Source: Impatiens glandulifera
Lineage: Eukaryota > Streptophyta > Magnoliopsida > Ericales > Balsaminaceae
DNA length: 64,000 bases
Direction: 5' to 3'
Assembly (NCBI RefSeq): GCF_907164915.1
Contig: NC_061863.1
Span: 11,424,376 to 11,488,375, forward strand
Shown: in pieces, positions 9,730 to 22,934 of the stretch
Numbering within the stretch: the stretch's first letter is position 1
Layout: each line of letters begins with the position of its first letter
Translations under genes and position numbers: made by a program
Notes under the pieces: generated by a model
Database searches by the model: none
Told to the model about the DNA's origin: nothing
Seen by the model: the letters and a program-made list of their open reading frames with translations, nothing else

Positions 9730-11740
9730 ATAAAGTAATTAGTGCTATCTATTTTAATTAGGTTGATGTTTTTATATAACCGATTATAAATTAATTATTT
9801 GTCATTAATTATCAAATTAATTTTCTAATAGTTGTTGTACCATTTTTAAACATTTTTTTTAATATTAGATAATATTGAATTTAAAATTAAAATTTAATTA
9901 ATTTGAAACTTTTTTATACACAAGCCCTAACTAAGAAAAAAATGAAATTTATGGCCACAAATTACAACGATGGCTTGTGAGCATGTTGTAAAAACAAAAA
10001 AAATGAAAATAAGAATCGATGGGAGGGAATTTCCATAATTTTCATGAACTTTCATTAAATGTTTAATTTTGTTGTTGTTGGCATATTTATGTTTTCAATA
10101 TCAGATTTTAAAAACATAATTAACGGATTCACAATAAATGATCAGTTAAAAAAAATGTTCAAAGGTGTTGTAGATTGAAAATACACCAACAATTTGGGCA
10201 ATTGAGATCCTCTCTATGTTAGGGTGAAGAGACAATAGAGTAACAAGAAGATCTCAATTGCAATTTTGCTTGTAAATAACTAAACATTCAATCTTCTCGA
10301 GGAATTAAAAAAGTTCAATAAATCTAAATCTCATTGGTTCCCTATAATCGTTAATAGTATGGGCGAATTTACGTTAGGAATGAGATAGACTTCAGTGTAC
10401 TCCGAAACAAATAAAAAAATATTATTTTTTGTGTAACAAAGTGACATAACCCTTATTTTTTATTTTTGATTTTATTTTAATCACTATTTTATTCTTAAAT
10501 TAAAAAAAAAAAAACTTAATACACATTAATTCACTCGTTTCATACCTAATTTTTATTTTATTTTATTCAGTCTAACCAAACTTTAATTTTTAAATTTGCC
10601 TCATTTCTCTTTTTTTTTTAATTGTATGCTTAGTTGTTATGATCTGGGTTAGAAAAAAAAAATAGAATTTTAGACTTAGTATTTTGAGTCAAAATAAACA
10701 TTACATCTCTTACTTACCTAATCTCATAATCTTTACAAGTTACACATTGCATTTGAGACTTTTTTTTCTATCAGATTCTCATCAATATTTTCATATTAGA
10801 TATTCTTCATGTTAGATATTTGCTTCAATTGCATCCCAAACTTTCATATATCACAATTGTCACAATCAACATTCATTGATTCTTTGACTATTATCATTCC
10901 ATTACAATATTTTATATTGATTATTTAGGATTGCATCATAAAATAAATTATAAGAATACTGTCTTATTGACAATTAAATCATTTAAAAAAAACATTCATC
11001 ACTCCACTGAAATATGTTTTAAACATCAAACTCAAAAGACAAATCAGTAATTCTAATTATTTTAATTGAAACTTGATTTATTAACAAATTAGTAATTAAG
11101 TTGAAAGTTTATTAGATTTAATCTTTAACAAATTATTGGTTTTTATCTCATATAACACATCCACTTAGATTTTTTTTTATTCAAATTGATAATCATAACA
11201 AATATTTTTACAAATTTATCACATTGTATATATAATGCGTTGTGTCATACCTCTTCACATAATGCTATAAGTCAATTACCATAGCACAAAAGATAAACCC
11301 AACAAAAATATAAATGTTTTTAATCGGTCTATTTTTTATTTAAGAAATGCGTTGCGGTCTCTTAATCTCAAAATGAAAGTACGTCTGGGGATTGATGAGG
11401 TCGCGGTTTAGAACCCGAAATAGATTTATTGTCAAAAGCTGATCTTCCTATATGCAAACTGGAACAAGATCTAAAATTAGGCTCAAGTGCTGAGAACTAT
11501 TGGATGGTTCTCCTGTAGCTAGAATCACAAGGATCCTTAATTAAATTGAGATTACAACTCTTTTGAATGAGAATAGCTTCTAAATTCTTACTCAATCAGT
11601 TACCAATATCTCATTTTTATATTTTTTCATGTAAAAATACATAACAATAAGATATCATTTTTGTCGACCAATCTGCTTTGATAAATATCTTAAGATTGTT
11701 AGAAGTCAAAATGCATATAATAATCATAAAATATATTAGC
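9730..11740. other. Intergenic DNA, no gene seen
   Basis: AT-rich sequence without a long frame or a recognised domain. A less AT-rich patch at about 11340-11540 may be transposon debris, but I cannot name it. Confidence 0.6.
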
Positions 11741-11745
11741 TTATA

Positions 11746-12233
11746 CTAGTATGTAACCCGTGTATTTGCACGAGTAAGAATATAAAATCGAGAAAAAAAA
11801 ATTATTGTTAAAATGTGATAATATTTTTAATTTACTCTCACATATATATCTAAATTAACCACAACTCTCAACTCGGCAATCCAGGTATTTTGAAAATTAA
11901 GCATCATTATATATATATATATTAGTTAGTTAAAAAGTTGAACTTATAATGTTAAAACGTCTCGGTTTCATCAAATTTGGTGTTCAATTTAAAACATAAA
12001 ATCTTATTAGCGTAGTTGGTTAAATGGTTGTACTTGTTTTTGTTAAGTTGCAAGTTCAAAACATATATGTAACATTTTTAATTTTATTTTTAACCTTTTT
12101 AAGTTTATGAGCGGGTCAACTCACAATCCGACCCAAATAACCATTTACTCTCACATATATATCCAAATTAATCACAACTCTCGACCCGACAATCCGGATA
12201 CTTTGAAAATTAAGCATCATTATATATATATAT
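11746..12233 (-). mobile_element. Non-autonomous Helitron, copy 1
   Basis: On - the 3' end reads CGTGCAAATACACG (hairpin) then ...CTAG followed by T, the Helitron rule. The other end shares ATAATGATGCTTAATTTT with copy 2 at 51189-51637, and the body shares AATCCGGATACTTTG- and CACAACTCTCGACCCG-like phrases with it. The 5' module is present twice (to about 11925 and to about 12233), as in copy 2. A tRNA-like A-box/B-box pair lies at about 12008-12062. The element sits about 230 bp upstream of the UFC1 start codon. The exact 5' end is blurred by a (TA)n tract. Confidence 0.65.
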
Positions 12234-12465
12234 AAATTAGTTAAAAAGTTAAACTTATATTGTTTTTGCATTCATTTGATATTATTAAATCTGAATTTAT
12301 TCATCAGAATGAAATAAGTCAATTATGAGTAAAAATAAAATAATAAAATAATAATAATTGGATTATTTTATTTTAGTTTAGTTTATATATTTTAAATTTA
12401 TTAGACCAAGAAGACAAGGGTAAAGGCTTAATCAGAAATCAGAATTAGGGTTCCAAATTCCGATC

Positions 12466-13694
12466 ATGGAGGGATGGGATCCGACAACGAAGTCATCGCT
12501 AACGCAGATCCCGCTTCTGACGATCAAGGCAGGGCCGAGGGACGGCACTGCATGGACGCAACGTCTGAAGGAGGAATACAAGGGTCTAATCGCGTACACA
12601 GCCATGAACAAGTCCAAAGATAATGACTGGTTTCGGATCTCTGCTGCTAATCCGGAAGGAACTAGGTGGACTGGAAAGTGCTGGTACGTTCACAACCTCC
12701 TCAAGTATGAGTTCGATCTTCAATTCGATATTCCCGTTACTTATCCATCTACTGCCCCTGAGATCGAGCTGCCCGAGCTCGATGGCAAAACTCACAAGGT
12801 TTGTAGTTTTATCTGGGTTTTGGCTTGATTCCTGTTTGATCGGTGATTTCTTTCATTTTGATTCTAACCCATCTAATATTTTGTTTGGGTTTAATTGGTG
12901 GCTTTTCAGATGTATAGAGGAGGAAAGATTTGTTTGACAGTGCATTTCAAGCCCCTTTGGGCTAAGAACTGGTATTTCTTTTGCCCCTTTCCTTGATTGT
13001 TGAATGTTATACTGTTTGTTATTGTGGGATTGGACTGTTTGATATTGTTGAATCCTTTCCTAGGTAATATTGAATACCCATTCTATTTTGTTAACATGTA
13101 TGTTCTCTTGGTTAATTGGTAAAATATGTGGGTATAAAACATTGGTGACTGACATTCATGCTAATTTTGACAAATGGTTTAGTAATTCAGCACTTTTATG
13201 TAATATACTTGTTTGCTTAGAGTTAGGTAAATCAGTGATGTGAGGTTATGGAGCTTGAGCACAAAGATTTTGATGAATCAATATTATTTGATTGTAACAT
13301 TCATTCTTGGATTTCATTTGGCTTATTGTTGAGTCATTTTCTCCTTTTCCCCATTTCTTCTATTCTTTACTTGATCTCGTTTTTCGTATTGGATCACCTG
13401 CGATCAATGTGAAGAATTGAACTTTAGATCTCAACCTCTTAAGTTCATGATCAAGACTTTTACCACTTGAAATAATTTGGGTTGGAAACTAGCAATTACT
13501 TGATACTTTTATATAATTTGATTTATGTGATTGATCATGATGTGTTAATTGTTTTGACTTGCAGCCCTAGATTTGGTATAGCTCATGCTCTTTGTCTGGG
13601 ACTTGCGCCATGGCTTGCAGCAGAAGTGCCGGTTCTTGTTGATTCTGGTATGGTTAAGCACAAGGATGATGTTGCCACTTCTAGTGAGCCTTGA
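12466..13694 (+). CDS. UFC1: UFC1, ubiquitin-fold modifier-conjugating enzyme
   Basis: Exons: 12466-12798, 12910-12971, 13565-13694; 525 nt, 174 residues, all GT-AG. UFC1 is the E2 of the ufmylation pathway: it takes UFM1 from UBA5 and, with UFL1, transfers it to substrates such as ER-bound ribosomal protein uL24. The start [18 protein letters not shown], the [22 protein letters not shown] segment of the E2 fold, and MYRGGKICL are family hallmarks. The catalytic Cys is residue 119 at the end of GGKIC, in exon 2. [16 protein letters not shown] and a short charged tail close the protein. The length matches plant UFC1. No damage is seen, so the gene looks functional. Confidence 0.95.
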
Positions 13695-15285
13695 TGATGC
13701 AATGTTCTTTGTTTTATAGGCCTACATGTTTTGAGAGAAAAAATAATAAATACCAAACAAATACTAAGTTGTAACTTAAGAAACATCATGGGTATGCAAT
13801 ATTTTGATTAAATACATGTAGAAACATCCTTTTTTTGCCTTTTTTTATTGTCAATTACATGGTTCAGAATGGTGAAGCTTTGTCTCTAATTCTCAAAGAA
13901 AAAAAATCTGTTTCTTTATGTCAAATTTCATCTTTTTACAGGGCTTCAAATGTTGGATTACCTCTAGATTAGTTTGTTCTTATTTTTATTTAGTTTTACT
14001 AACTCCTTATTAAATTCAAACAAAATTATTCCAATCCATTATTTGAAAACTATTCAACTCATTAGTATTGATTGGTTTTGATAATCTAAACCATATTTTA
14101 TTGCTATATATATATATATATATATATTTTATATCCCTTAATCTGCTCTTAATCACAGCAGGACCTGTAGTAAATATTAACATATTACAGTTTTTTTTGT
14201 CCCTTAGTTTGTTGATAATCACATCTTCTTGTTACAAATTACTGTTTTTATCCCTTAATATGTCTCTTTAAATCTTTTTACAAAAATTATAAAGAAACCA
14301 AAAGCAAATTGAAGAAAACCCTTTATCAGACTAGTTCGGGTAACCCGAATATAAACCAAATGTTTATCAAAACTATTCGATTTAGGTTTAATCTATACAA
14401 ATCATGTATTTGTTCACCTCTAAATGTAGGCCAATTTAATGTGATGGAGCTATTTTTTATCCAATTTGATAACTTGTCTTAGATACTATTTCTCAAAGTT
14501 TGCTTCCAAGAACTTAGGCGAAGTGTTTTCTAGAATAATTAAGTTTCGATTTTGAAACGATTTTTTAATTGTCTCTATGAAGTGATCTTAGCTGATATTA
14601 GAATTGAAAAACGATCTTTTCAATGGTTTGATGAACGGATAGACTCGTGTTTATGGTGTTCTTTCGACTTTGATTGTCTTTTTTGCACTTAAATTTTGTA
14701 AAATTATATGAGTATTCAAATACATAAATCTTTCATACATTATTTGTATAACAAGTTGTATTTTTTACCAACTTCACATCTAAGTTTATAAATCTTTATA
14801 ATTCTCCTAACAGAATTTAAAATTTAATCATGGATCTTCACTTTGAAAATTTAAAGAATACATCATAAAATCAATTTATGATTATTAAATTATATATATA
14901 TATATTAATTATTAAAAAATATATGTTATTTATTTATTATTATTTTTTATTTTTTTAATTAAAGAGAATTAGCACGACAATCACGTCTATGAAAAAATAT
15001 ATGTTCTTTATTAATATTTGTTTATTAAAGATAGTGTAACGTCTAAAATCGGTTTGACATCTTAATTCAACTCGATAGTTTTTGGCTCATAATTTACCTT
15101 CTTCTCGAATCCCGAGTAGGATGATGAACCAAAATGATAGGCTAAACAAGAGTCTAACATAATATCGATTCCATTAAATCTCGACCTTTCTCTCCAAACT
15201 CGTAAAATGAAACGAGAGTACGACTTCCTCAAAAGTCGTCTAGTATAAAATGAGGTGAGAAACCGAAATAGCAGAACGAATCCAA
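13695..15285. other. 3' flank of UFC1 and intergenic DNA
   Basis: The first few hundred bases probably hold the UFC1 3' UTR. After that I see AT-rich sequence, a (TA)n run at 14106-14128, and a roughly repeated pair of segments (near 14135-14185 and 14200-14270, both with 'tcccttaatntg...aatcac'). Less AT-rich text at 15040-15270 looks like retroelement debris. No gene. Confidence 0.6.
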
Positions 15286-15289
15286 GATT

Positions 15290-17130
15290 TAGAGTTGGGG
15301 TGAGTTTGAAAAATATTTGGGGTGTACTTTAAAAAAATAATGAATTTGTTTTTGGATAAATGAGTAAATAAAAGTAAGTTTTACCATTTTTAAATAATTA
15401 GATAAATAAATATTGAATTATATAGATTTTTTTTAAAAATTAGGGGTGGTGTCATAATTCTATAGTATTTTTTTCCGAAGGTAGGCGGCCTATATAGATC
15501 CGTCCCTGCGAAATATGATTTAATGATATTGATTAGACCAGATTTGAATTTTAGAGTCGTCACCCAATTTTCTCTTTCAGAAATCGTGAAAAAAAATATT
15601 GTGCGTTTTCAAACACGAATAAAAGAGATTTCGATCAAGGTTCAGAATTTGGTTACACGTGAAAAAGACGGTAGCGCTATGTCTTTTGTGCCCATCAAAT
15701 GGTGGTCTCTATTATTAAATTTTGGCAATTTTATATAAAGTATATCATTTACACTTCATTTATTTAATCCAACCTAGTACACGCGTCAAAGGATAAATCC
15801 AAACATAATCATACGACTAAAAAATTGAATCAATCTGTTCTTAAGACACGCGTGTAGGTTATTGAAATGGTACAAAAAATAAATATATAAAAATTAAAAT
15901 AAATAACTATAGATGAATGTGAAATCTCAAAAATATCACTAACTCTCGTAACCCTTGAAATCACACTAGGGCTTTTAAAATCTTTTCTCAATCTTAGAAC
16001 ATAGTCGAGATACCTTCGACTTAAAAGACACTCAAACTTGAAAATCACCCTGGGTTGCCTCTCTTTTTTCTCCTCCACTTTTTTTATTCCTCTCCCCCTC
16101 ATTTGAGAGACGGGATTCTCTGTTCGAACCGGATCTGAATCGATCACGACTTTGCCCCGAAAAAAATGGGTACTTAAATTATCCGAAATATCGGTCCGGA
16201 ATCGATGGGTACCCAGACTCGAATCAGACCCAATTTTTTAAAAATATTTATTTTACTTATTTAATTAATTTTAATCTATTAATATATTTTTAGTTTTTAC
16301 ACCTGTTTTAATGGAATCTAATTCAACAAAATTTTAATATTTTAAATTATTCGATTATATTAAAAAAACAATTCATTTGTATTAAATTTTAAAAATTTAT
16401 TTAATAAAAAAGTTATAAAATATTATATTAAATAAAATAAAACCAATCCTATATTATATAATATATATATATATATAAAAATAATAATAATAAAAATATA
16501 TATATATATTAAAAAAAAAAATCTTCATTCTGTCCATTTTATCATCTTCTAACTTCATCATCTCTTATTTTCTCTCTAGCTCTCTAGTTAGGTACGACCG
16601 ACACAGAAGGAAGGTGGGTCCACTACTTCAATCAAATACATGGCCTTCTGATTTCTTTGTTTAATTTTTGACCACTTCCACTCTTCTTGCTTTTCAGTTT
16701 TTACACGTGATGACCTTTTTTTTTTCTTTAATTAATGTTTAGCCCATTTGCCTCTCGTTTTCCCTTCATCTTCCTTAGGCTTGATTTGATTTCTACTACA
16801 TTGCCTCCTCTCCTTGACCTGGTTGCCTAGGTACAAAATTATTATTTTTTATATTCATGCAAAATAAATAAACAATATTAATATCTAAAATATAAAATAT
16901 AAAATATAAAATATAAATATTTTTTAAATTAATTTATTTTTTCCAATTATATATATTTATTTAAATAGTCCGAAATTTAATAATTTTAAAATTCAATTGA
17001 TACGAATAAAATGGTTACAACTAAATATATGAATTAAATATAAAATTTTAAAATACCTAAATTAATAATGAATTAATAAATTTGTTAATAAATATTTTAA
17101 TTTAAAGAGTTATAAATGTAACTAGAATAT
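15290..17130. repeat. 1.8-kb dispersed block, copy 1 (retroelement-derived)
   Basis: Shares ordered similarity with 20010-21795 over its whole length. Shared anchors include TATAGATCCGTCC near 15493, TTTAATGATATTGATTA, ACACGTGAAAAAGACGGTAG, TTTTAAAATCTTTTCTCAATC near 15972, TTGACCTGGTTG near 16815 and TTAAAGAGTTATAAATGTAA near 17103. The phrase GAGTCGTCACCCAATTTTC followed by GGTTACACGTG resembles the region next to an LTR in plant Gypsy elements. It holds no open gene. Confidence 0.75.
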
Positions 17131-17389
17131 TCTTTATTGTCATACACACTTAATATATAAACAAAATAAATTTAATAAAAACAATATAATAATATATATT
17201 TAATGTTTAATTTTTTTTAATAAATTACGAATAATATATTAAAATAATAAATAAAATATTATTTTTTTTTCATCGAACCTTTTATCTCGTGATCTTACAC
17301 TTTTATTTTGGTCAAATAAAAAATCTTAAACATTACCGTTATATTTTTAATTCTCACTTTATCCCATCAATGCTCAATAGATTTCTCAT

Positions 17390-17573
17390 CTCGCAACACT
17401 AAAACATCTCGCAACACTAAAACACTTAGACTGACCAACTATCTCATTTCATATTTATCTACTAATTTAAACCGGACTTTTCATTTCGTGACCTTAACTT
17501 TCACTTCGATCAAACAACTAATTTTTTTACTTATTTTAACCACCAATATCAATTACTTTCCCAATCGATCTCT
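17390..17573. repeat. Degenerate tandem repeat, about 75-bp unit, left part
   Basis: Units of the type CACTTCGATCAA...CATTTATCCACCAAT...CGACCTCTCATCTCG recur in loose tandem. The array is interrupted by the hAT element at 17582-18406 and resumes after it. Confidence 0.6.
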
Positions 17574-17581
17574 ATCTCTTT

Positions 17582-18406
17582 TAAGAGTGAGCATAAAATC
17601 CGCTATCCGAAATCCGAGTCCGTATCCGATTTTTTTTCCAAATTCGGATTCGGATAGTTCAGATTCAGATTCGAATTCGGATAATCCGAACATTTTAGTT
17701 CGTATTCGGAATTAAGAAAATATTTCCGGATATCCGAAATTCGGAACTATGCAAAAGACGCATGTGACTCTTTACATTCTTTACATAATATAAAACTGGG
17801 AGCACGTGATTCTTTACATTTTTTACATAAAGAACTACTCAAATAGTTTCATTTATACTCATTTGACATACTCTTTCTTCTTTCTCTCTCTTTCATTTAA
17901 CAACTCATGTCAACATCTGTATGCGTTCTTCTTAGCTTCCTATTATTTTAATATTTTTAAAAATTATTTTGATGATATTCATTGTCTTGATGTCTTTTAT
18001 AATCTCTGTAGTTTTATGTAACCTTTTATTTACCAAAAACTCATTTCCATATATTGCATTGCAGGTTTCAATTGTATGGCATTGACGTATACAACAAATA
18101 TATTAATTGATGTCATCGAATTATTGTGAAAGATGCCTCGTACTGTGACTTGAATGATGCTACACTACCTATTGTTGTCAAATTTTCAATTTTACGAGCT
18201 TATATCTAACTCTTCAATTTAATTTTTGATTTTGACTAATATTTCGGATAATTTGGATTATTCGTATCCGTATCCGAAAAAAATCGGATAGTTCGGATTC
18301 AGATATTTCGGACTCGGATTCGGATAGTAAAATATGAAATTCGGATAGTCCGGATACTTCAAAATTCGGATAGTTCGGATTCGGATAGTCCTAATGCTCA
18401 CTCTTA
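17582..18406. mobile_element. Non-autonomous hAT element with perfect 8-bp target duplication
   Basis: Terminal inverted repeats TAAGAGTGAGCAT (17582-17594) and ATGCTCACTCTTA (18394-18406) are flanked by identical 8-bp copies of ATCTCTTT (17574-17581 and 18407-18414). Subterminal DNA is packed with TATCCGAA/TTCGGATA motifs on both sides, as in many hAT MITEs. The 825-bp body has no transposase. It contains an intron-like acceptor (TTGCATTGCAG near 18064), which may mark captured transcript sequence. Confidence 0.9.
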
Positions 18407-18414
18407 ATCTCTTT

Positions 18415-18920
18415 ACCTTATTTTCACTTCGACTAATCAAAAATCATCTCATTCTATATTTATCCACCAATCACAATCGACTTCTATTCTCTCGAAGACC
18501 ATTCTTTCACTTCATCAAACAACTCATTTTCTCACATATTTTATAATATACAACCCAATATTTTATTTTCACTTCTACTAACCATACATTTCATTACATT
18601 TATCCAACTCAATTGACCTCTCATCTCCTTACCTTACTTTCACTTTGATTAATTAACCATCTAATTTCACATTTATCCATCAATTCACAATCGACCTCTC
18701 ATCTCGAGACTTTGTTTTCACTTCGTCAAACAACTCATCTCTTAACATATTTTACAGTATACAACCCGATTTTCTATATCCTCAATTCAGTTAACCATTC
18801 ATTTGATTCCCCACATTTATCCACCCCAATAACCGACCTCTCATATTTGACCCCTTACACTTTCACTTCGATCAAATCAACCATCTTAAAATTTGTACAT
18901 TTAATCGATCATATAATAAC
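18415..18920. repeat. Degenerate tandem repeat, about 75-bp unit, right part
   Basis: Continuation of the array at 17390-17573. Repeats of CACTTCGTCAAACAACTCATC- and ATTTATCCACC-like phrases occur at about 18425, 18500, 18570, 18640, 18715 and 18855. Short frames here arise from the repeat and are not genes. Confidence 0.6.
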
Positions 18921-19890
18921 TTTTTATTATCGCTAGCTTGGATTGAGTGTTTTCTTGATAAAAATAATTATCTTTAGCTAAGTTAATAATTTGCTGTGCA
19001 ATAACTAATAGTGAATTTAGGTTAATCTAAAATGACAATGTAAAATACTGTGTGACATGTGAACTGAATTGAACTTTTACTATATAGGATTAAGGAAAAA
19101 CCTTGATAATGACTTTGGAAACTTACAAAATCAAAAATCAATAATGAGTAATTCATATGTGGTGGTTGAGAGATTTTTTTTTATCTTAGAAAAAAATATT
19201 AATGGTTTCGTTTAGAAATTATTTTTATTAGTTCTAGGAGTTTGTTTGAAAAAGTTTTTGATTAGTTTTAGGAGTTTGATTGTTTTTTAGTTTATTTTTG
19301 TTTAATTAAGATTTATTTTTTATTTTTTAATATAAAATTATTATTTGAATCATAATTTAAGTATTACAATACTATTAATATTCAATTTAATTAAAAAAAT
19401 CATATGTTTATTACTTTTTTAATTATTTTTTAAACCATAATATTTGTTACAGATATAAATATTAATTTTTTTAAGATAATATGTTAATAACAAAACATAA
19501 ATCATAAATTTATATGTTAGTTAAAAAATGTTCTTCAAATTTAATTTATAATAAAGTATATTGTTACTATTAACTTTTTTTTTATCAAGAATTTATTTGA
19601 TATATAAAGATCTTATTTTATCTAAAATAATATATATATATATATATTAAAAAATTTATTTATTTTAAACAAAGTAATTTGATTTTTGAAAATCAATAAA
19701 AATAAGTGTAGGTGTACAAATGTATTGGCCATAGTTTCTTTTACTTTGTAGTTTGGTGATACTCGAGAAAGGGCTTTTGCGTTTCATCCACCATACCCGT
19801 TTTTGGTAATACTTCAGGGGTTCTCGGTCGGGTGCGAGACTCCTTGGTCATAGGCTTGACTTCTCGGTCGGATGTAAAACTCATCGGTCC
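18920..19890. other. AT-rich intergenic DNA
   Basis: A/T-rich sequence with a (TA)n run near 19630-19646, grading into less AT-rich repeat DNA after about 19740. No coding sequence seen. Confidence 0.6.
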
Positions 19891-19897
19891 TATATGA

Positions 19898-19980
19898 AGA
19901 ACATCGGTCGGACCTCACGGTCCTCAATGAAGAACATTGGTCGGACCTCACGGTCCTCAATGAAGAACATTGGTCAAAAC
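19898..19980. repeat. 36-bp tandem repeat, two full units and part of a third
   Basis: The unit AACATYGGTCGGACCTCACG plus GTCCTCAATGAAG is repeated head to tail (starting near 19908, 19944 and 19980). The surrounding 'cggtcgg' phrases suggest a longer degenerate array from a retroelement. Confidence 0.8.
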
Positions 19981-20009
19981 TCTCGATCCTAGCTTAAATG
20001 CCTCGGTTG

Positions 20010-21795
20010 GGTTGAGCTTGAAAAAAATTAGGGATGGCTTAAAAAATTAGATTTTTTTTTGGATAAAACGAGTAGATAAAAGTAATTTTACCATTTTTTA
20101 ATAATTAAATAAATAAATAATGAATTATATTGAAAATTTTTAAGAAATTAGGGGTGATGTCACTTTTCAACAGTAAAAAAATATTTATTTATTTCTTTTC
20201 GGGGTTGGTCGAGTCCTACATAGATCCGTCCTTGCGAAATAGGATTTAATGATATTGATTATACAAGCTTTGACTTTTAGAGTCTTCACCCAATTTTCTC
20301 TTTCAAAAATCCGTGAAAAAAATATTGTGTATTTTTGAATGCGAATAAAAGAGATTCTGATCAAGGTTCAAGACTTGATTACACGTGAAAAAAGACGGTA
20401 GCGATCTATCTTTTGTGCCAAATCTAATGATTGTCTCTATTATAAAATTTTGACAATTTTATACAAAATATTTCATTTACACTACATTTATTCAATCCAA
20501 CCTAGTGCACGTGTCTAAGGATAAATCAAAACATAATCATGCGACTAAAGTTTTGTATCAATCCGTTCTTAAGGCACGTGTGTAGGTTATTGTAATGGTA
20601 CGAGAAATAAATAAATAAAAATTGTTATAAATACCTGTAGATAAAGGTAAGACCTCAATAATATCAATAACTCTCATAGCCTTTGAAAGCACGCTAAGAA
20701 AGCTTTTAAAATCTTTTCTCAATCTTATAGAACATAGTTTAGACACCTTCTATCAAAAGTCACTCAAACTTGAAAATCACTCTTGACAAATTCTCCCTTC
20801 ACTTTTTTATCTTTCACCCTTTTGATTCCTCTTCTCTTTTTTAGAGGTAGAATTCTTTATTCTCATTGTTCCCTCTCACATGGAGAAGGCAGAACAACAA
20901 TTTAAAAAAAATAAATTATTTACATTTTTATGCCTCCATGTGAGAGACAACATGAGTAGAGAGATTTCGACAACACAACCTTATTCTGAATTACCCGGTA
21001 AATTCTTTGTAGAATTTTATACACGTGTCAAATAGTTTGTAAAACAATGGTTAATAGCTGAAGAAAAATCCAAAAAAAGTCTAAAGTCTTTTTGTGTGTC
21101 CCCTGCTTCAATAAAATACATGGACTTTTGATTTTTCTTTTAATTAGACCAAAGTCTTTTATTTTGTCCGCTCTTTCACTCTCCTTGGCTTTTACACACA
21201 TGATGGGATGACCAAAGCCCCACTTGACCGTTTTCCCTACATCTTCCTTTCTTAGGCCTGGTTTGATTTCTACTTCGTAGCCTCCTTGACCTGGTTGACT
21301 AAATATTTTATTATTATTATTTTTTTTATATTTCTGCAAAATAAATAAAAAATATTAATATTAATATTAATATTTAAAATATAAGTATATTTTTAATTAA
21401 TTTGTTTGATTTATTTAATTTTTTTAATTATATATATATTAATTTTTATTTAAATAATTCGGCATTTAATTATTTTAAAATTCGATTAAAATAATACCAT
21501 TTTCTAAATTAATTATTTATTCTTAATTTCATGTAATTATTCCTTATAGAATAATTTGTTGACTCAAAATTATTTTAAATTATAAATTAGTGATAAAAAT
21601 GAGTATATATATATTCTTTATTAATATTTCACTTATATCTGTGAGAAAATTGCATTCCAATTAAAATGGTTACAACTAGATATATGAATTAATTTAAATG
21701 GCGGTTAATATATAATTTTAAAATATCTAAATTAATAATGATTTAATAAATGTGTTAATAAATATTTTAATTTAAAGAGTTATAAATGTAATATT
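20010..21795. repeat. 1.8-kb dispersed block, copy 2
   Basis: Direct-orientation partner of 15290-17130, about 4.7 kb away. Anchors: ACATAGATCCGTCC near 20218, TTTAATGATATTGATTA near 20245, ACACGTGAAAAAAGACGGTAG near 20382, TTGACCTGGTTG near 21288 and TTAAAGAGTTATAAATGTAA near 21771. Frames at 20558-20746 and 21028-21339 are in this repeat DNA and I do not call them genes. Confidence 0.75.
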
Positions 21796-21929
21796 TCATT
21801 ACTTCACTGTGATCATTTTAGTAGGTTGAGTTGTTAAAGTAAGATATAAAAGACTATTAATTTATTAATCACAATTTAATAATACTAGTTTTTTTATTTT
21901 AAGTTTCAATAATACAATTTAATTTGTTT

Positions 21930-22930
21930 TTGCTAATTCGGACCGAGTCTTCCAAACCCCAAGGCCGAACACTCTAGTCCTCTGACCGAGTGACCCGAGT
22001 CCCAATCCGGACCACCCTCGGTCTAGACCAAGTCCATCCGGTCTTAGACCGGTAAAAATGGACCCCAAGCCCTAGCACTCTAGTTCTAAGGCCTGTTTGG
22101 TTCCGCTTTTCAAAATCTAAAATTATTTTTGTAAGTTTAGGACTCCAATCCATTTTCAAATAAGTCTAAAATGTCAGAAAATGACACTTTAAATATTTTT
22201 AAAGTATTTCTCAAATAAATATTTTGACCAAGGCCCTGTTTAGAATTTATTTTTAAATTATAATACTTGTATGATATTTCTCAGGTCTTATACTCTGTCT
22301 TATATCAACACAATGGCAAGTACTCACTTCTAAATAATTTTGTACAACTATTTATGTAATCTAAACTTATCCTTGGGACCCTCCGACTATTAATAAAAGG
22401 AAATAAATATTATAAATAAATTTTTGATAGTGAGTCTTTTATTTTAAAAATAAAACCGTTTTCAACAGGCGCGAAGGACATATCGCGAAAACCCTTTTCC
22501 GAACGTAACCAAATAACCAACCTCTTATGTAAACTCGGGTATAAAGTACACTTATATACATACATTTTACTTATTTTTTAAAATCATTTCGCGACTTTAT
22601 TTTTAAATAAATAATCTTCTCTTAAATTAATTATGTTTAATTAATTTAAAACCGAATTTCAATCAAATTATTATTTGATTATTACAAATTTCCAAATTAT
22701 TAAAATTATTAAAATTTGATTATTTTTACATAATTAATTTCAAAAACTTCTAGGTGCTTTCAATTTTTTTTTTAAAATAATGTTTAAAAAAGATGTTTGA
22801 CATGCAAACTAATGTTGAAACAAATCGAATCTCGAGCCACTCCGAGATCCCCGTATTGCCACGTGTCGTCCGACATGTGCTAAGCTACGGGGATACCTCG
22901 AAAGAGAATCTTTCTGGAGTGACAGCAATA
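21930..22930. mobile_element. Fragment of a Gypsy-type LTR region
   Basis: Less AT-rich than its surroundings. The segment AACAGGCGCGAAGGACATAT followed by CGCGAAAACCCTTTTCCGAACGTAAC (22464-22508) and the 'ttttgaccaaggccctgttt' passage resemble leader/LTR sequence of large Tat/Ogre-like plant Gypsy elements. No paired LTR, primer site or gag-pol is visible. Confidence 0.45.
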
Positions 22931-22934
22931 AAAT

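Noticed and set aside
12586..12795. - strand frame over UFC1 exon 1
   Set aside because: It is the shadow of the clearly recognised UFC1 coding sequence.
15290..21795. Intact LTR retrotransposon with 1.8-kb LTRs
   Set aside because: The blocks are too diverged, no gag-pol lies between them, and I could not find TG...CA ends, a primer site or a target duplication.
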